Both the position numbers and the translations under genes were made by a program. From Bacteroidota bacterium (GTDB lineage Bacteria > Bacteroidota > Bacteroidia > B-17B0 > Aurantibacillaceae): a stretch of DNA of 64,000 nt. Below are positions 36,415 to 45,200 of this stretch, piece after piece. The DNA lies in NCBI GenBank assembly GCA_947450025.1, contig CANFTW010000008.1, positions 122,444-186,443 on the forward strand. The letters run 5' to 3'. The notes under the pieces were generated by a model. The model was not told the origin of the DNA. It searched no databases and was given only the letters and a program-made list of their open reading frames with translations. Positions within the stretch are counted from its first letter, which is position 1. Every line of letters starts with the position of its first letter.

Positions 36415-37650
36415 ATGTTCTGGGAAAAATATTCATATTCATTAATAAAACGAAAGGTATTTGATGCTTTAAGTAAAAATACAAATTACAGAACAGAAAA
36501 TATTTTAGGGATACCTGGAACTTTTTTAGATACGGATATATTTTATGATGACGCACCTTTTTTAAGGGATGCGCCTTTTTTATCTACTTTAATTGCAAAT
36601 CCTAATCACATAGGGGTTCACACTTTAGGAGATGATCATGAGGATTTTTTTGTTGGAACTCATGAAATCGAAAAAGATTTAATAAAAATTTGTGCAGAAG
36701 AAATATTTTCGGCATCACCTAATTCTTATGACGGCTATGTTGCAAGTGTAGGAACAGAAGCTAATATAGAAGCGACATGGATATATCGTAATTATTTCGT
36801 ACAGGAGTATAATGCGAAAATAGATGAAATAGCAGTTATATATTCTTCAGATACTCATTATTCTATTCCAAAGGCTATTAATTTGTTAAATTTAAAAAGT
36901 ATTGAAATTCCAGTCCATCAAACCACAAGAGAAATTTCAATTAAGAGTTTAGAGCATCAAATAGAAGCAGCTTTAATAGCTGGTATTAAGTATTTTATTG
37001 TTAATGTAAATATGTCTACAACCATGTTTGGATCTGTAGATGATATTGATAAGGTAACAGATGTTTTAAATTTATTACATATAAATTATAAATTGCATGT
37101 GGACGGCGCTTATGGTGGATTTATTTTGCCTTTTACAACCACTTGTAATTCGTATAATTTCGCTAATAAAAACATTTCCTCTTTTTCTATCGATGGGCAT
37201 AAAATGTTACAAGCGCCATATGGTACTGGTATATTTTTAGTTCGAAAAGAATTTATGAAATATGTGTGTACTAATGAAGCTGGATATGTAAAAGGAAAAG
37301 ATTACACGCTTTGTGGGAGTCGATCTGGTGCAAATGCTGTTTGTGTTTGGATGATTCTTCGAATACATGGTTCTGTAGGTTGGACTGTAAAGATGCGTCA
37401 GTTAGTTGATAAAGCTGCCTCTATTTCAGAAACATTAACAGAATGGGGGATTAAACATTATTGCCATCCTGATTTAAATATAGTAACGATAGATGCTAGT
37501 TATATAAGTATAGAGTTAGCAAATAAATATCATCTAGTCCCTGATAGTCATGATGAAAATCCCAAGTGGTTTAAAATTGTAGTCATGCCTCATGTAAAAC
37601 CTGGCATTATTGATAATTTTCTTTCTGAATTAAAAAACGAACAAAATTAA
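36415..37650 (+). CDS. Group II PLP-dependent amino-acid decarboxylase family protein
   Basis: A 411-residue PLP enzyme. SIDGHKM contains the Schiff-base lysine (about Lys263), and HVDGAYGG supplies the Asp that pairs with the pyridine nitrogen. SVGTEANIEATWIYRNYF is the phosphate-binding region. Histidine/glutamate/aromatic-amino-acid decarboxylases and sphingosine-phosphate-lyase relatives share this set; the substrate cannot be assigned. It lies 8 nt after the SafE-like gene and so may be read through from the cbb3 operon. The link is unexplained, although acid-consuming decarboxylation is one possibility. Confidence 0.85.
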   Translation: MFWEKYSYSLIKRKVFDALSKNTNYRTENILGIPGTFLDTDIFYDDAPFLRDAPFLSTLIANPNHIGVHTLGDDHEDFFVGTHEIEKDLIKICAEEIFSASPNSYDGYVASVGTEANIEATWIYRNYFVQEYNAKIDEIAVIYSSDTHYSIPKAINLLNLKSIEIPVHQTTREISIKSLEHQIEAALIAGIKYFIVNVNMSTTMFGSVDDIDKVTDVLNLLHINYKLHVDGAYGGFILPFTTTCNSYNFANKNISSFSIDGHKMLQAPYGTGIFLVRKEFMKYVCTNEAGYVKGKDYTLCGSRSGANAVCVWMILRIHGSVGWTVKMRQLVDKAASISETLTEWGIKHYCHPDLNIVTIDASYISIELANKYHLVPDSHDENPKWFKIVVMPHVKPGIIDNFLSELKNEQN

Positions 37651-37701
37651 TAAAGCAATTGTTCTCTTGCACTCATAACTCTAATTCTAAAATCTAAAAC
37701 A

Positions 37702-38448
37702 ATGGCTATTTTAATTTTCTTTTTTCTTCATTGGTATCTTTCTTTATTTGCTCAAACTTTCTTTTTGCATCGATATGCAGCACATCAAATGTTTACGATG
37801 AATAATTTTCGGGAAAAAGTATTTTATTTTTTAACTTGGGTTTTTCAAGGCTCCTCTTTTTTAAGTCCTAAAGCTTATGGTATTATGAATCGTATGTACC
37901 ACGCTTATGCCGATATCGAAAAAGTTCATCATTCTCCTATGTTTTCAAAAAAAATATTTGATATGATGAAAAAAACACTAGTTGTGTATAATGGAATTTT
38001 ACATGATAAAATTGATATTGAAGAGAAATTTAAAAAAGATGTCCCTTATTGGCGTGCCTTTGAACTATTTGCAGATAATTGGATTGTAAGAATTTCTTGG
38101 GGTGTATTTTATTTTTTATTTTATATGCAATACGCAACATATTGGTGGGAATTTTTATTATTGCCTATTCATTTTTTAATGGGCCCAGTTCATGGCGCAA
38201 TTATCAATTGGTTTGCACATAAATATGGATATGTTAGTTTTAAAGTTGGAGATACTGCAAAAAATTTAATACCTGTTGATTTTTTAATGATGGGTGAAAG
38301 CTATCACAATAATCATCACAAATTTGGTGGAAGGGCTAATTTTGGAAAAAAATGGTTTGAGTTTGACTCAACATATCCTTTAATATTACTTTTTAATTTA
38401 TTAGGAATTATTCATTTAAAAAAGAATAATGATCTTAATTATATGTAA
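37702..38448 (+). CDS. Membrane fatty-acyl desaturase (Delta9-like)
   Basis: A 248-residue di-iron membrane desaturase. Histidine boxes are HRYAAH (His23-His28), MYHAYADIEKVHH in the middle and ESYHNNHHKF near the C-terminus, with hydrophobic segments around them. It is shorter than most acyl-CoA desaturases and the middle box is unusual. It inserts a cis double bond using O2, so its position beside the low-oxygen respiration genes is notable. It is 51 nt from the decarboxylase, and I see no separate operator. Confidence 0.85.
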   Translation: MAILIFFFLHWYLSLFAQTFFLHRYAAHQMFTMNNFREKVFYFLTWVFQGSSFLSPKAYGIMNRMYHAYADIEKVHHSPMFSKKIFDMMKKTLVVYNGILHDKIDIEEKFKKDVPYWRAFELFADNWIVRISWGVFYFLFYMQYATYWWEFLLLPIHFLMGPVHGAIINWFAHKYGYVSFKVGDTAKNLIPVDFLMMGESYHNNHHKFGGRANFGKKWFEFDSTYPLILLFNLLGIIHLKKNNDLNYM

Positions 38449-38496
38449 ATATTTAATAGATAACTATATTTATAATTATAAATTTTTAAAAAAAAG

Positions 38497-39828
38497 ATGG
38501 ATTTAGTTTCGAAATATAATATACAAGCACCGCGCTATACAAGTTATCCTACTGTTCCTTATTGGGATAATAATGTCAATGAAGAGAAGTGGATTGAACA
38601 TATAAAAAATGCTTTTATTAAATATAATTCTGATGGTATTAGTTTATATATTCACTTACCATATTGCGAAAGTTTATGTACCTATTGCGCTTGTAATACA
38701 CGTATCACTGTAAATCATAAAGTTGAGATGCCATACATCGAAACTCTTCTAAAAGAGTGGCAATTATATTTAAATCAATTTCAAGGAAAACCCTTAATTA
38801 AAGAAATACATTTAGGTGGTGGTACGCCAACTTTTTTTTCCCCTGATAATTTATCTTTTTTATTGAAGTCTATTTTAGATACAGTAGATGTAGCAAAAGA
38901 TTATGATTTTAGTTTCGAAGGACATCCAGGAAACACAACTAAAGAACATTTACAAGCTTTATATAACTTAGGATTTAAACGTGTAAGTTTTGGTATTCAA
39001 GATTTTGATGAAAAAGTTCAAGATACGATTAATCGATACCAAACTTTTGATGAAGTAAATCAAGTTGTAATTGATGCAAGAGAAATAGGGTATACGTCTA
39101 TTAATTTTGATTTAGTTTATGGTTTACCTTATCAAACCATAGAGTCAATTAATGATACTATTACAAAAATTATTTCTTTAAAACCTGAACGTATCGCATT
39201 TTATAGTTATGCTCATGTGCCTTGGCTAAAACCCGGACAAAGAAAATATTCAGAAAAAAATTTGCCAGCAGATTCGTATAAGCGAAGTTTGTATGAAGCT
39301 GGTAAAGACTTATTTATTTCTGCAAATTATTCTGATATCGGTATGGATCATTTTGCATTACCAAATGATACTTTATTTGATTGTTTCGAACGAGGAGAAT
39401 TACACCGTAATTTTATGGGATACACTACTAATACTACTAAGTTATTAGTTGGTTTAGGGTGTTCTTCTATTAGCGATACTTGGGATGGCTTTGCTCAAAA
39501 TATAAAAACAGTGGAAGAATATCAAAAGTCTATAAGTGAAGGGCATTTCCCTATTTTCAAAGGGCATTCTTTAACAAATGAAGATTTAATTATTCGCCAA
39601 CATATTTTAGATTTAATGTGTAAGCATACCACCAATATTGATGAATATTATATTGAATCAAAAAATAAGTTTGATGAATTTATAATAGATGGCTTAATTG
39701 AAGTTACTTCAGATAAACTTTTAATTAAAGATGCTGGTAAACTTTTTTTAAGAAATGTATGTTTGTTGTATGATAAACGATATTGGAAAAAAGTTCCTGA
39801 AGGAAATGTATTTAGTACGACTGCTTAA
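38497..39828 (+). CDS. hemN: Oxygen-independent coproporphyrinogen III dehydrogenase
   Basis: A 443-residue radical-SAM enzyme that makes protoporphyrinogen IX precursors without O2, supporting haem supply for cbb3 oxidase. YCESLCTYCACN gives the 4Fe-4S ligands Cys57, Cys61, Cys64 (plus Cys66 typical of HemN). The N-terminal YTSYPTVPYW, LGGGTP and the HemN C-terminal domain (KLLVGLGCSSIS onwards) are present, which separates it from HemW. It starts 48 nt after the desaturase and is followed 6 nt later by the globin, so the three form a unit. Confidence 0.95.
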   Translation: MDLVSKYNIQAPRYTSYPTVPYWDNNVNEEKWIEHIKNAFIKYNSDGISLYIHLPYCESLCTYCACNTRITVNHKVEMPYIETLLKEWQLYLNQFQGKPLIKEIHLGGGTPTFFSPDNLSFLLKSILDTVDVAKDYDFSFEGHPGNTTKEHLQALYNLGFKRVSFGIQDFDEKVQDTINRYQTFDEVNQVVIDAREIGYTSINFDLVYGLPYQTIESINDTITKIISLKPERIAFYSYAHVPWLKPGQRKYSEKNLPADSYKRSLYEAGKDLFISANYSDIGMDHFALPNDTLFDCFERGELHRNFMGYTTNTTKLLVGLGCSSISDTWDGFAQNIKTVEEYQKSISEGHFPIFKGHSLTNEDLIIRQHILDLMCKHTTNIDEYYIESKNKFDEFIIDGLIEVTSDKLLIKDAGKLFLRNVCLLYDKRYWKKVPEGNVFSTTA

Positions 39829-39834
39829 GAGTTT

Positions 39835-40179
39835 ATGATGAAAAGAGATATTGAAAATTTGGATGATATAAAATTAATGGTGAATACGTTCTATGGTCGT
39901 ATTCAAAAAAATGAAATATTAGGGCCAATTTTCGAAGAGCGAGTAGGAGGTAGATGGGAGCAGCATTTAGAAAAAATGTATCGCTTTTGGCAAACTATTT
40001 TATTTGATGAACATACATATAGTGGCGCACCATTTCCGCCACATGCTCGCATGCCTATTGATGAAAGTCATTTTATTATCTGGGTTCAAAATTGGATAAG
40101 AACAGTGGATGAATTTTTTACTGGACCGATTTCCGAAGAAGCTAAAAAAAAGAGGGACATTAATGGCCGCTATTTTTAA
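39835..40179 (+). CDS. Group III truncated haemoglobin
   Basis: A 114-residue 2/2 globin. FYGRIQKNEILGPIF carries the B10 Tyr20, and WEQHLEKMYRFWQTILF together with YSGAPFPPHARMP is typical of group III. The proximal His79 is in ESHFIIW. It may bind O2 or NO and protect or feed the terminal oxidase under low oxygen. The ATG at 39838 is an equally good start. Last gene of the hemN unit. Confidence 0.92.
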   Translation: MMKRDIENLDDIKLMVNTFYGRIQKNEILGPIFEERVGGRWEQHLEKMYRFWQTILFDEHTYSGAPFPPHARMPIDESHFIIWVQNWIRTVDEFFTGPISEEAKKKRDINGRYF

Positions 40180-40250
40180 CTCTAAATTGGAGTACTTTAA
40201 AAATAACGATCTTTAATTTTTTTATTTTGAAATAATTTTAGAAATCAATA

Positions 40251-40262
40251 TGATTTATATCA
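40251..40262 (+). promoter_or_regulatory. TGAT-N4-ATCA operator-like site
   Basis: TGAT-TTAT-ATCA, a perfect half-site palindrome, lies 58 nt before the 113-aa membrane gene. A second TGAA half-site at 40228-40231 has the 22-23 bp spacing. A TATTTTTC element at 40283-40290 is 30 bp away. Weaker than the tandem sites elsewhere. Confidence 0.45.
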
Positions 40263-40319
40263 TGATTTGTTTTTAATTGATTTATTTTTCTGTAAATTAG
40301 TTAAAAATGTTTTTAGCCT

Positions 40320-40661
40320 ATGTTAACAAAAGATGATCAATGGGAAGATTTATATGTATTTGCTAAAGAAATGGCAGATCACAATAAAAGTTATTCCGAA
40401 ATTGAAAAGCAACTTTCTCAAAAAACTGATGACACTTTAGTCATTGCTGAAATTATTTCTCAAATTAAAAAAGTGCACTATGCTGTTAATCGAAAAAATG
40501 GATTAACAAAAATTGGTTTTGGTTGCTTGTTTTTGGTAATCGGTTTTTTAATTACTTGCATCAATTTTCATTCAAATCAATCTTTTACAATTGTGATGTA
40601 TAGTTCAAGCTCCGCAGGTTTATTGTTAATCCTTTGGGGCTTATATGATATTATAGGATAA
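40320..40661 (+). CDS. Small two-helix membrane protein, unknown function
   Basis: A 113-residue protein. The N-terminal half (1-60) is soluble, helical and charged (QWEDLYVFAKEMADHNKS). Two hydrophobic segments follow (about 63-82 and 91-111) with a short C-terminus. I do not recognise the family. It is monocistronic between the globin and paaA. The operator-like site upstream suggests it is a regulon member. Confidence 0.65.
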   Translation: MLTKDDQWEDLYVFAKEMADHNKSYSEIEKQLSQKTDDTLVIAEIISQIKKVHYAVNRKNGLTKIGFGCLFLVIGFLITCINFHSNQSFTIVMYSSSSAGLLLILWGLYDIIG

Positions 40662-40713
40662 TATTCATTCAATCAATATTTTTTTGATATGCAGTAAATA
40701 TGATTACCGTCTC

Positions 40714-40779
40714 TGATAATAATCATATTTTTTTATTGACCTAAGTCATAACATTCCATTTTTAGATAAAATATATTTA
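40714..40779 (+). promoter_or_regulatory. Tandem operator and -7 element of paaABCD
   Basis: Distal TGAT-AATA-ATCA at 40714-40725, proximal TGAC-CTAA-GTCA at 40737-40748, 23 bp apart. The -7-like TATATTTA at 40772-40779 is centred 33 bp from the proximal site. paaA ATG is at 40796. Confidence 0.7.
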
Positions 40780-40795
40780 CGCTAAAAATTGAATT

Positions 40796-41740
40796 ATGCA
40801 CAACGAACATTCTGATACACATTTTCAATCAAGGATTGATAATGGCGAGCACATCGAACCTAAAGATTACATGCCTGAAGGTTACCGTAAACATTTAATT
40901 CGTCAAATGTCACAACATGCGCATTCCGAGGTAATTGGTATGCAACCCGAGGGAAATTGGATTACTCGTGCCCCAAGTTTAAGAGCTAAACAGATTTTAT
41001 TAGCTAAAATTCAAGATGAAGGTGGACACGGTTTGTATTTATATAGTGCTGTAGAAACTTTAGGAGTTTCAAGAGCTGAATTGATAGAGCAATTACAAAC
41101 TGGTAAAGCAAAGTATTCAAGTATCTTTAATTATCCAGCTTTAAATTGGGCTGATATTGGAGCAATTGGTTGGTTAGTTGATGGTGCTGCTATTGTAAAT
41201 CAAGTATCATTACAACGTACTTCTTATGGTCCGTATAGTAGAGCGATGGTTCGTATTTGTAAAGAAGAAAGTTTTCATCAGCGTCAAGGTTATGAAATTA
41301 TGACAACCATGATGCGTGGAACTAAAGATCAACAAGCTATGGCGCAAGATGCTATGAATAGATGGTGGTGGCCTGCATTAATGATGTTCGGTCCTCATGA
41401 TTCTGATTCTCCTAGAAGTGGAGATGCAGTTAGGTGGAAAATTAAACGCGAAACAAATGATGAGTTATGTCAAAAGTTTATTGATAAAACAATTCCTCAA
41501 GCAGAACTAATCGGTTTAACTATTCCTGATAAAAATTTTAAGTTGGATGAAAAAACTGGTCACTATACTTTAAGTCCAATTAATTGGGAAGAGTTTCATA
41601 GAGTTGTTGCTGGTCATGGACCGTGTAATAAACAACGATTAGATCATCATATCAAGCACCATCAAGAAGGTGCTTGGGTGAGAGAAGCAGCAGAGGCTTA
41701 TAAATTAAAAACAGCAAAAAAAGAATTAGTAACAGCTTAA
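40796..41740 (+). CDS. paaA: Phenylacetyl-CoA 1,2-epoxidase, catalytic subunit PaaA
   Basis: A 314-residue di-iron oxygenase subunit that epoxidises phenylacetyl-CoA with O2. Ligand positions by comparison with E. coli PaaA: Glu45, Glu75 and His78 (DEGGH), Asp129, Glu158 and His161 (EESFH). All six are present. The rest of the helical bundle is well conserved ([20 protein letters not shown]). First gene of paaABCD, with the promoter carrying a tandem Fnr-like operator. Confidence 0.97.
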   Translation: MHNEHSDTHFQSRIDNGEHIEPKDYMPEGYRKHLIRQMSQHAHSEVIGMQPEGNWITRAPSLRAKQILLAKIQDEGGHGLYLYSAVETLGVSRAELIEQLQTGKAKYSSIFNYPALNWADIGAIGWLVDGAAIVNQVSLQRTSYGPYSRAMVRICKEESFHQRQGYEIMTTMMRGTKDQQAMAQDAMNRWWWPALMMFGPHDSDSPRSGDAVRWKIKRETNDELCQKFIDKTIPQAELIGLTIPDKNFKLDEKTGHYTLSPINWEEFHRVVAGHGPCNKQRLDHHIKHHQEGAWVREAAEAYKLKTAKKELVTA

Positions 41741-41752
41741 TAAAATATTATC

Positions 41753-42043
41753 ATGGCAACAGATACACAATTAGATTTATGGGAAGTGTTTATTCAAAGT
41801 AAATCAGGTCTTCCTTATATTCATTCAGGTAGCGTGCATGCATCAGATGTAAAAATGGCAATGCAAAATGCAAGAGATATTTATACTCGCAGAGGAGAAG
41901 GGACAAGCATTTGGGTAGTTCCAGCAAAACATATTTCAGCATCTAATCCAGATGATAATGATATGTTGTTTGATCCATCTAACGATAAAATTTATCGTCA
42001 TCCAACTTTTTATGTAATGCCTGAAGGCGCTAAAAATATTTAA
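41753..42043 (+). CDS. paaB: Phenylacetyl-CoA epoxidase subunit PaaB
   Basis: A 96-residue subunit with LWEVFIQSKSGLPYIHSGSVHA and R-D-I-Y-T-R-R-G-E-G-x-S-I-W-V-V, the PaaB signature. It has no catalytic site and bridges PaaAC dimers in the complex. 12 nt after paaA. Confidence 0.97.
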   Translation: MATDTQLDLWEVFIQSKSGLPYIHSGSVHASDVKMAMQNARDIYTRRGEGTSIWVVPAKHISASNPDDNDMLFDPSNDKIYRHPTFYVMPEGAKNI

Positions 42044-42054
42044 TCCAAAAGACT

Positions 42055-42813
42055 ATGACAACAAAAGATGCAACATATAATTATGCGATTCGTTTAGGCG
42101 ATAACGCATTGATCCTAGGTCATCGTTTATCAGAATTATGCAGCAGAGGTCCAATATTAGAAGAAGATTTAGCTTTAACTAATGTGTCTTTAGATATGAT
42201 TGGTAGAGCTCAAGCTTTATTAAAGTATGCCGCTGAATTAGAAGGCAAAGGACATACAGAAGATGATATCGCTTATCGTCGTGCTGAAATTAATTATCAT
42301 AATCATTTATTAATTGAACAACCGAACGGTGATTTTGCTCACACAATAGTTCGTCAATTATACTTGTCGGTTTTCGAATATTTATTTTACTCTGAATTAG
42401 AAAAAAGTCAGGACGGAACATTTGCGGCTATAGCTTCTAAAACAATTAAAGAAGTAAAATATCATATGCAACACGCTATTGATTGGACCTTACGTTTAGG
42501 AGATGGAACAGCTGAAAGTCACAAGCGTATGCAAAAGGGTTTAAATGATTTGTGGATGTATACAGGTGAATTATTTGAAATGGATGTTCTTGATACATAC
42601 TTGTTACACCAACATATTGCTGTAGACACAGTCGCAATTAAAGCTAAATGGCAAAGTGAAATTGAAAAAATTTTAACGGAAGCTACTCTTTCTTTACCTG
42701 AAGATACTTATATGCAAACAGGAAGTAAAAAAGGAGTTCATACTGAAAACTTAGGACATATTTTATCAGAAATGCAATATTTACAGAGAGCTTATCCAGA
42801 CGCAAAATGGTAA
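42055..42813 (+). CDS. paaC: Phenylacetyl-CoA epoxidase structural subunit PaaC
   Basis: A 252-residue PaaA-like helical subunit that supports but does not catalyse epoxidation. GDNALILGHRLSELCSRGP, ALTNVSLDMIGRAQALL and the VKYHMQHAIDWTLRLGDGT region are typical. 11 nt after paaB. The last seven bases overlap the paaD start. Confidence 0.96.
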   Translation: MTTKDATYNYAIRLGDNALILGHRLSELCSRGPILEEDLALTNVSLDMIGRAQALLKYAAELEGKGHTEDDIAYRRAEINYHNHLLIEQPNGDFAHTIVRQLYLSVFEYLFYSELEKSQDGTFAAIASKTIKEVKYHMQHAIDWTLRLGDGTAESHKRMQKGLNDLWMYTGELFEMDVLDTYLLHQHIAVDTVAIKAKWQSEIEKILTEATLSLPEDTYMQTGSKKGVHTENLGHILSEMQYLQRAYPDAKW

Positions 42814-43298
42814 CAGTTGATTTAAATACTCAAGATGTTTATAATTTAATTTCAGAAATCCCTGATCCAGAGATTCCTGTGATTACAATTAAAGATTTAG
42901 GGATATTAAGAGATGTGAAATTAGTGAATGATACATACATCGTCACAATCACACCTACTTACACAGCTTGTCCTGCTATGGGAATGATTGAAGATCAAAT
43001 TAAAGAAATTTTATCCGCTCAAGGTATCGATAAAGTTAAAGTAGAATTAACTTACACGCCGGCTTGGACAACGGATTGGTTGAGTCAGGAAGCAAAATCT
43101 AAATTGAAAAAATATGGTATTGCTCCACCAAATCATTCTTCTTGCAGCAAATTATTTAGCGCAGCAGAAGTAGTTGTTTGTCCTCAATGTAATTCAAGAC
43201 ATACATCTTTGATCAGTCGTTTTGGTTCTACAGCTTGTAAAGCATTGTATAAGTGTGAAGACTGTAAAGAAACGTTTGATTTATTTAAATGTCATTAA
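42807..43298 (+). CDS. paaD: PaaD, iron-sulfur/metal maturation factor of the epoxidase
   Basis: A 163-residue protein: MIP18/DUF59 domain (about 8-100, IPDPEIPVITIKDLGILR and CPAM) plus a C-terminal zinc ribbon (CPQC, then CKALYKCEDC). It is needed for full PaaABCE activity in E. coli, probably for cluster assembly. It overlaps paaC by 7 nt, which implies translational coupling. PaaE, the reductase that normally follows, is absent. Confidence 0.95.
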   Translation: MVTVDLNTQDVYNLISEIPDPEIPVITIKDLGILRDVKLVNDTYIVTITPTYTACPAMGMIEDQIKEILSAQGIDKVKVELTYTPAWTTDWLSQEAKSKLKKYGIAPPNHSSCSKLFSAAEVVVCPQCNSRHTSLISRFGSTACKALYKCEDCKETFDLFKCH

Positions 43299-43313
43299 AA
43301 GTATAAATCTTAT

Positions 43314-43346
43314 AAAAAAAGCCAGTAAATTTTACTGGCTTTTTTT
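43314..43346. terminator. Rho-independent terminator of paaABCD
   Basis: Near-perfect hairpin, arms AAAAAAAGCCAGTAAA / TTTACTGGCTTTTTT, 16 nt past the paaD stop. It isolates the next operon and its own promoter. Confidence 0.9.
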
Positions 43347-43358
43347 ATGTATAAATAC

Positions 43359-43423
43359 TATTAAAAGTCAAGGTGATATGTAACAAATGTCACACATTTT
43401 GGCTAATTCATGTTATACCTTTA
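43359..43423 (+). promoter_or_regulatory. Degenerate tandem operator and -7 element of the DUF983-copA operon
   Basis: Proximal TAAC-AAAT-GTCA at 43381-43392 (one core mismatch). Distal TATT-AAAA-GTCA at 43359-43370 (right half only). Centres are 22 bp apart. The -7 element TACCTTTA at 43416-43423 is exactly 33 bp from the proximal centre. Found by applying the spacing rule, so sequence support is weaker than elsewhere. Confidence 0.45.
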
Positions 43424-43466
43424 TAGTGTGAAATTTTAAAAGAAATTAATCTAAAAAACGATCATT

Positions 43467-43880
43467 ATGTTAATTTTCAATATCCTTTATTCGATGCTCT
43501 TCAATAAGTGTTCTAGATGTCATCAAGGTGATGTGTTTGAATCAAAAAATCCTTATAATTTAAGTAAGATGTTTAAGATGCATAAAACCTGCTCTCATTG
43601 TGAGTTAGAGTACGAAGATGAGCCAAGCTTTTTTTATGGTGCCATGTATGTATCATATGCTATTTCATCAGGCTGGTTTATGATTTGGTATGCAGTTCAA
43701 AGCTATTTTTTAAACTGGGATTTATTACCCTTTGCTATTTTTATTACTTTGTTTATTATAGCGGTGGCACCTTTAACCTTAAGATGGTCGAGATTAATAT
43801 GGTTAAACTTCTTTTATAAGTTTAAAAAAGAATACAAAAACAGAAAACACCAGCACATTAGTATAAATCATAATCATTAA
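43467..43880 (+). CDS. DUF983 family membrane protein
   Basis: A 137-residue protein. Its N-terminal zinc ribbon has Cys15/Cys18 (CSRC) and Cys42/Cys45 (CSHC). EPSFFYGAMYVSYAISSGW, the DUF983 hallmark, and two to three hydrophobic segments (about 60-80 and 88-110) follow. The tail is His/Lys-rich (KHQHISINHNH), which might bind metal. The role is unknown. It heads an operon of thiol, redox and copper genes. Confidence 0.88.
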   Translation: MLIFNILYSMLFNKCSRCHQGDVFESKNPYNLSKMFKMHKTCSHCELEYEDEPSFFYGAMYVSYAISSGWFMIWYAVQSYFLNWDLLPFAIFITLFIIAVAPLTLRWSRLIWLNFFYKFKKEYKNRKHQHISINHNH

Positions 43881-43891
43881 AAAATAGAAAT

Positions 43892-44203
43892 ATGTTAGAT
43901 GCAATCAAAGGAGCCTTAGGATTAGGTCCGAAAACAGATTACAAAGAGTTAGTTAAAAAAGGAGCTCAAATTATCGACGTAAGAACTCGTGGAGAATATG
44001 CTTCAGGTCACGTAAAGGGAAGTGTGAATATCCCTTTAAATGAACTATCTTCGAGTGTGACAAAAATAAAGAAAAATGTTCCCGTTATCACTTGTTGTGC
44101 AAGTGGTATGAGAAGTGCTTCTGCTAAATCCACGTTAAGTTCTTTAGGTTTTAAGGAAGTGTATAATGGTGGAGGCTGGATGAGTTTAAACGGTAAAGTA
44201 TAA
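43892..44203 (+). CDS. Single-domain rhodanese
   Basis: A 103-residue sulfurtransferase. DVRTRGEYASGHVKGSVNIPL and the active-site loop CASGMRS (catalytic Cys69, with the neighbouring Cys68) are intact. Cytoplasmic persulfide carrier of the GlpE/PspE type; no signal peptide. It stops in a TAATG overlap with the next gene. Confidence 0.93.
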   Translation: MLDAIKGALGLGPKTDYKELVKKGAQIIDVRTRGEYASGHVKGSVNIPLNELSSSVTKIKKNVPVITCCASGMRSASAKSTLSSLGFKEVYNGGGWMSLNGKV

Positions 44204-44415
44204 TGAATATCAATCTAAGACAACGCTTATCAACCAATTGGAGTTTGTGGCGAATAATACGATTAGTTTTATCTATTGTGTTTATCGTTAGTGGAATTAT
44301 AAACTTAGATTATATTCTTTTAGCAAGTGGCGTATTTTTATTAGGTCATGCTTTATTAAATGCCTGCCTAAATTGTGTAGGTGGAAATTGTGAAATACCT
44401 CAAAAAACAAAATAA
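44203..44415 (+). CDS. DUF2892-like small membrane protein
   Basis: A 70-residue protein: WSLWRIIRLVLSIVFIVSGI, a second helix (about 40-57), and C-terminal Cys residues in LNACLNCVGGNCEIP. The pattern fits the YgaP/DUF2892 two-helix proteins usually found beside rhodanese domains. It starts and ends in TAATG overlaps, so it is translationally coupled to rhodanese and thioredoxin. Confidence 0.8.
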   Translation: MNINLRQRLSTNWSLWRIIRLVLSIVFIVSGIINLDYILLASGVFLLGHALLNACLNCVGGNCEIPQKTK

Positions 44416-44711
44416 TGAACAACTTCAATAATCTTATCAATTCCGAAAAACCTGTATTAGTTGATTTCTTCGCTGAATGGTGTGGACCTTGTAAAACTAT
44501 GGCTCCCATTTTAAAAGACGTAAAAACACAATTACAGGATAATGCTACTATTATTAAAATAGATGTCGATAAAAATCCTGAAGTAGCTTCTATTTATCAA
44601 ATCAGAAGTATACCAACTTTAATTATGTTTAAAAAAGGGCAACCGGTTTGGAAACAATCAGGCGTTGTGCCAACTCAAGAATTAGTCAAATTATTTAATC
44701 AATTTCAATAG
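44415..44711 (+). CDS. trxA: Thioredoxin
   Basis: A 98-residue cytoplasmic thioredoxin with active site WCGPC (Cys23, Cys26), VDFFAEWCGPCKTMAPI, cis-Pro in RSIPTLIMF, and normal length. It likely supplies electrons to the rhodanese or OsmC-type peroxidase in the same operon. 2 nt before the osmC-like gene. Confidence 0.95.
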   Translation: MNNFNNLINSEKPVLVDFFAEWCGPCKTMAPILKDVKTQLQDNATIIKIDVDKNPEVASIYQIRSIPTLIMFKKGQPVWKQSGVVPTQELVKLFNQFQ

Positions 44712-44713
44712 TT

Positions 44714-45160
44714 ATGTCACATCAATATAATGTAAACCTTAAGTGGAATTCTGAAAGAGCAGGAGAGGTTTCTTCTCCTGAATTAAATACTAAAATAGAA
44801 GTAGCAACGCCACCTCAATTCCCTAAAGGAGTAGAAGGTGTTTGGTCGCCAGAGCATTTTTTTTCAGCAGCTGTTAATTCTTGCTTTATGACTACCTTTT
44901 TAGCAATCGCCGAAAATTCGAGATTAGAGTTTAAAGAGTTTAATTGCAACGCTGTTGGCATTTTAGATCAAGTAGATGGAAAATATTTAATGACAGAAGT
45001 TATTTTAAATCCAACTTTAATGATTACAAAAGAAGAGGATAAAGAAAAAGCTTTACGTGTTTTAGATAAATCAGAAAAAGCCTGTTTAATATCAAATTCA
45101 ATCAATTCTAAAGTGTCTTTTAATCCTATAGTAACAATTCCTGAAACAGTAAATAGTTGA
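44714..45160 (+). CDS. OsmC/Ohr family peroxiredoxin-like protein
   Basis: A 148-residue protein with the two redox Cys in conserved surroundings: AAVNSCFMTTFLA (Cys57) and SEKACLISNSI (Cys124). It probably reduces organic hydroperoxides. The stop is at 45158-45160. The downstream copA frame begins close by, without a standard start codon at the expected place. Confidence 0.92.
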   Translation: MSHQYNVNLKWNSERAGEVSSPELNTKIEVATPPQFPKGVEGVWSPEHFFSAAVNSCFMTTFLAIAENSRLEFKEFNCNAVGILDQVDGKYLMTEVILNPTLMITKEEDKEKALRVLDKSEKACLISNSINSKVSFNPIVTIPETVNS

Positions 45161-45200
45161 TTATATAGTCGCTGAAAAACATATTTATCCTGTAACGGGT

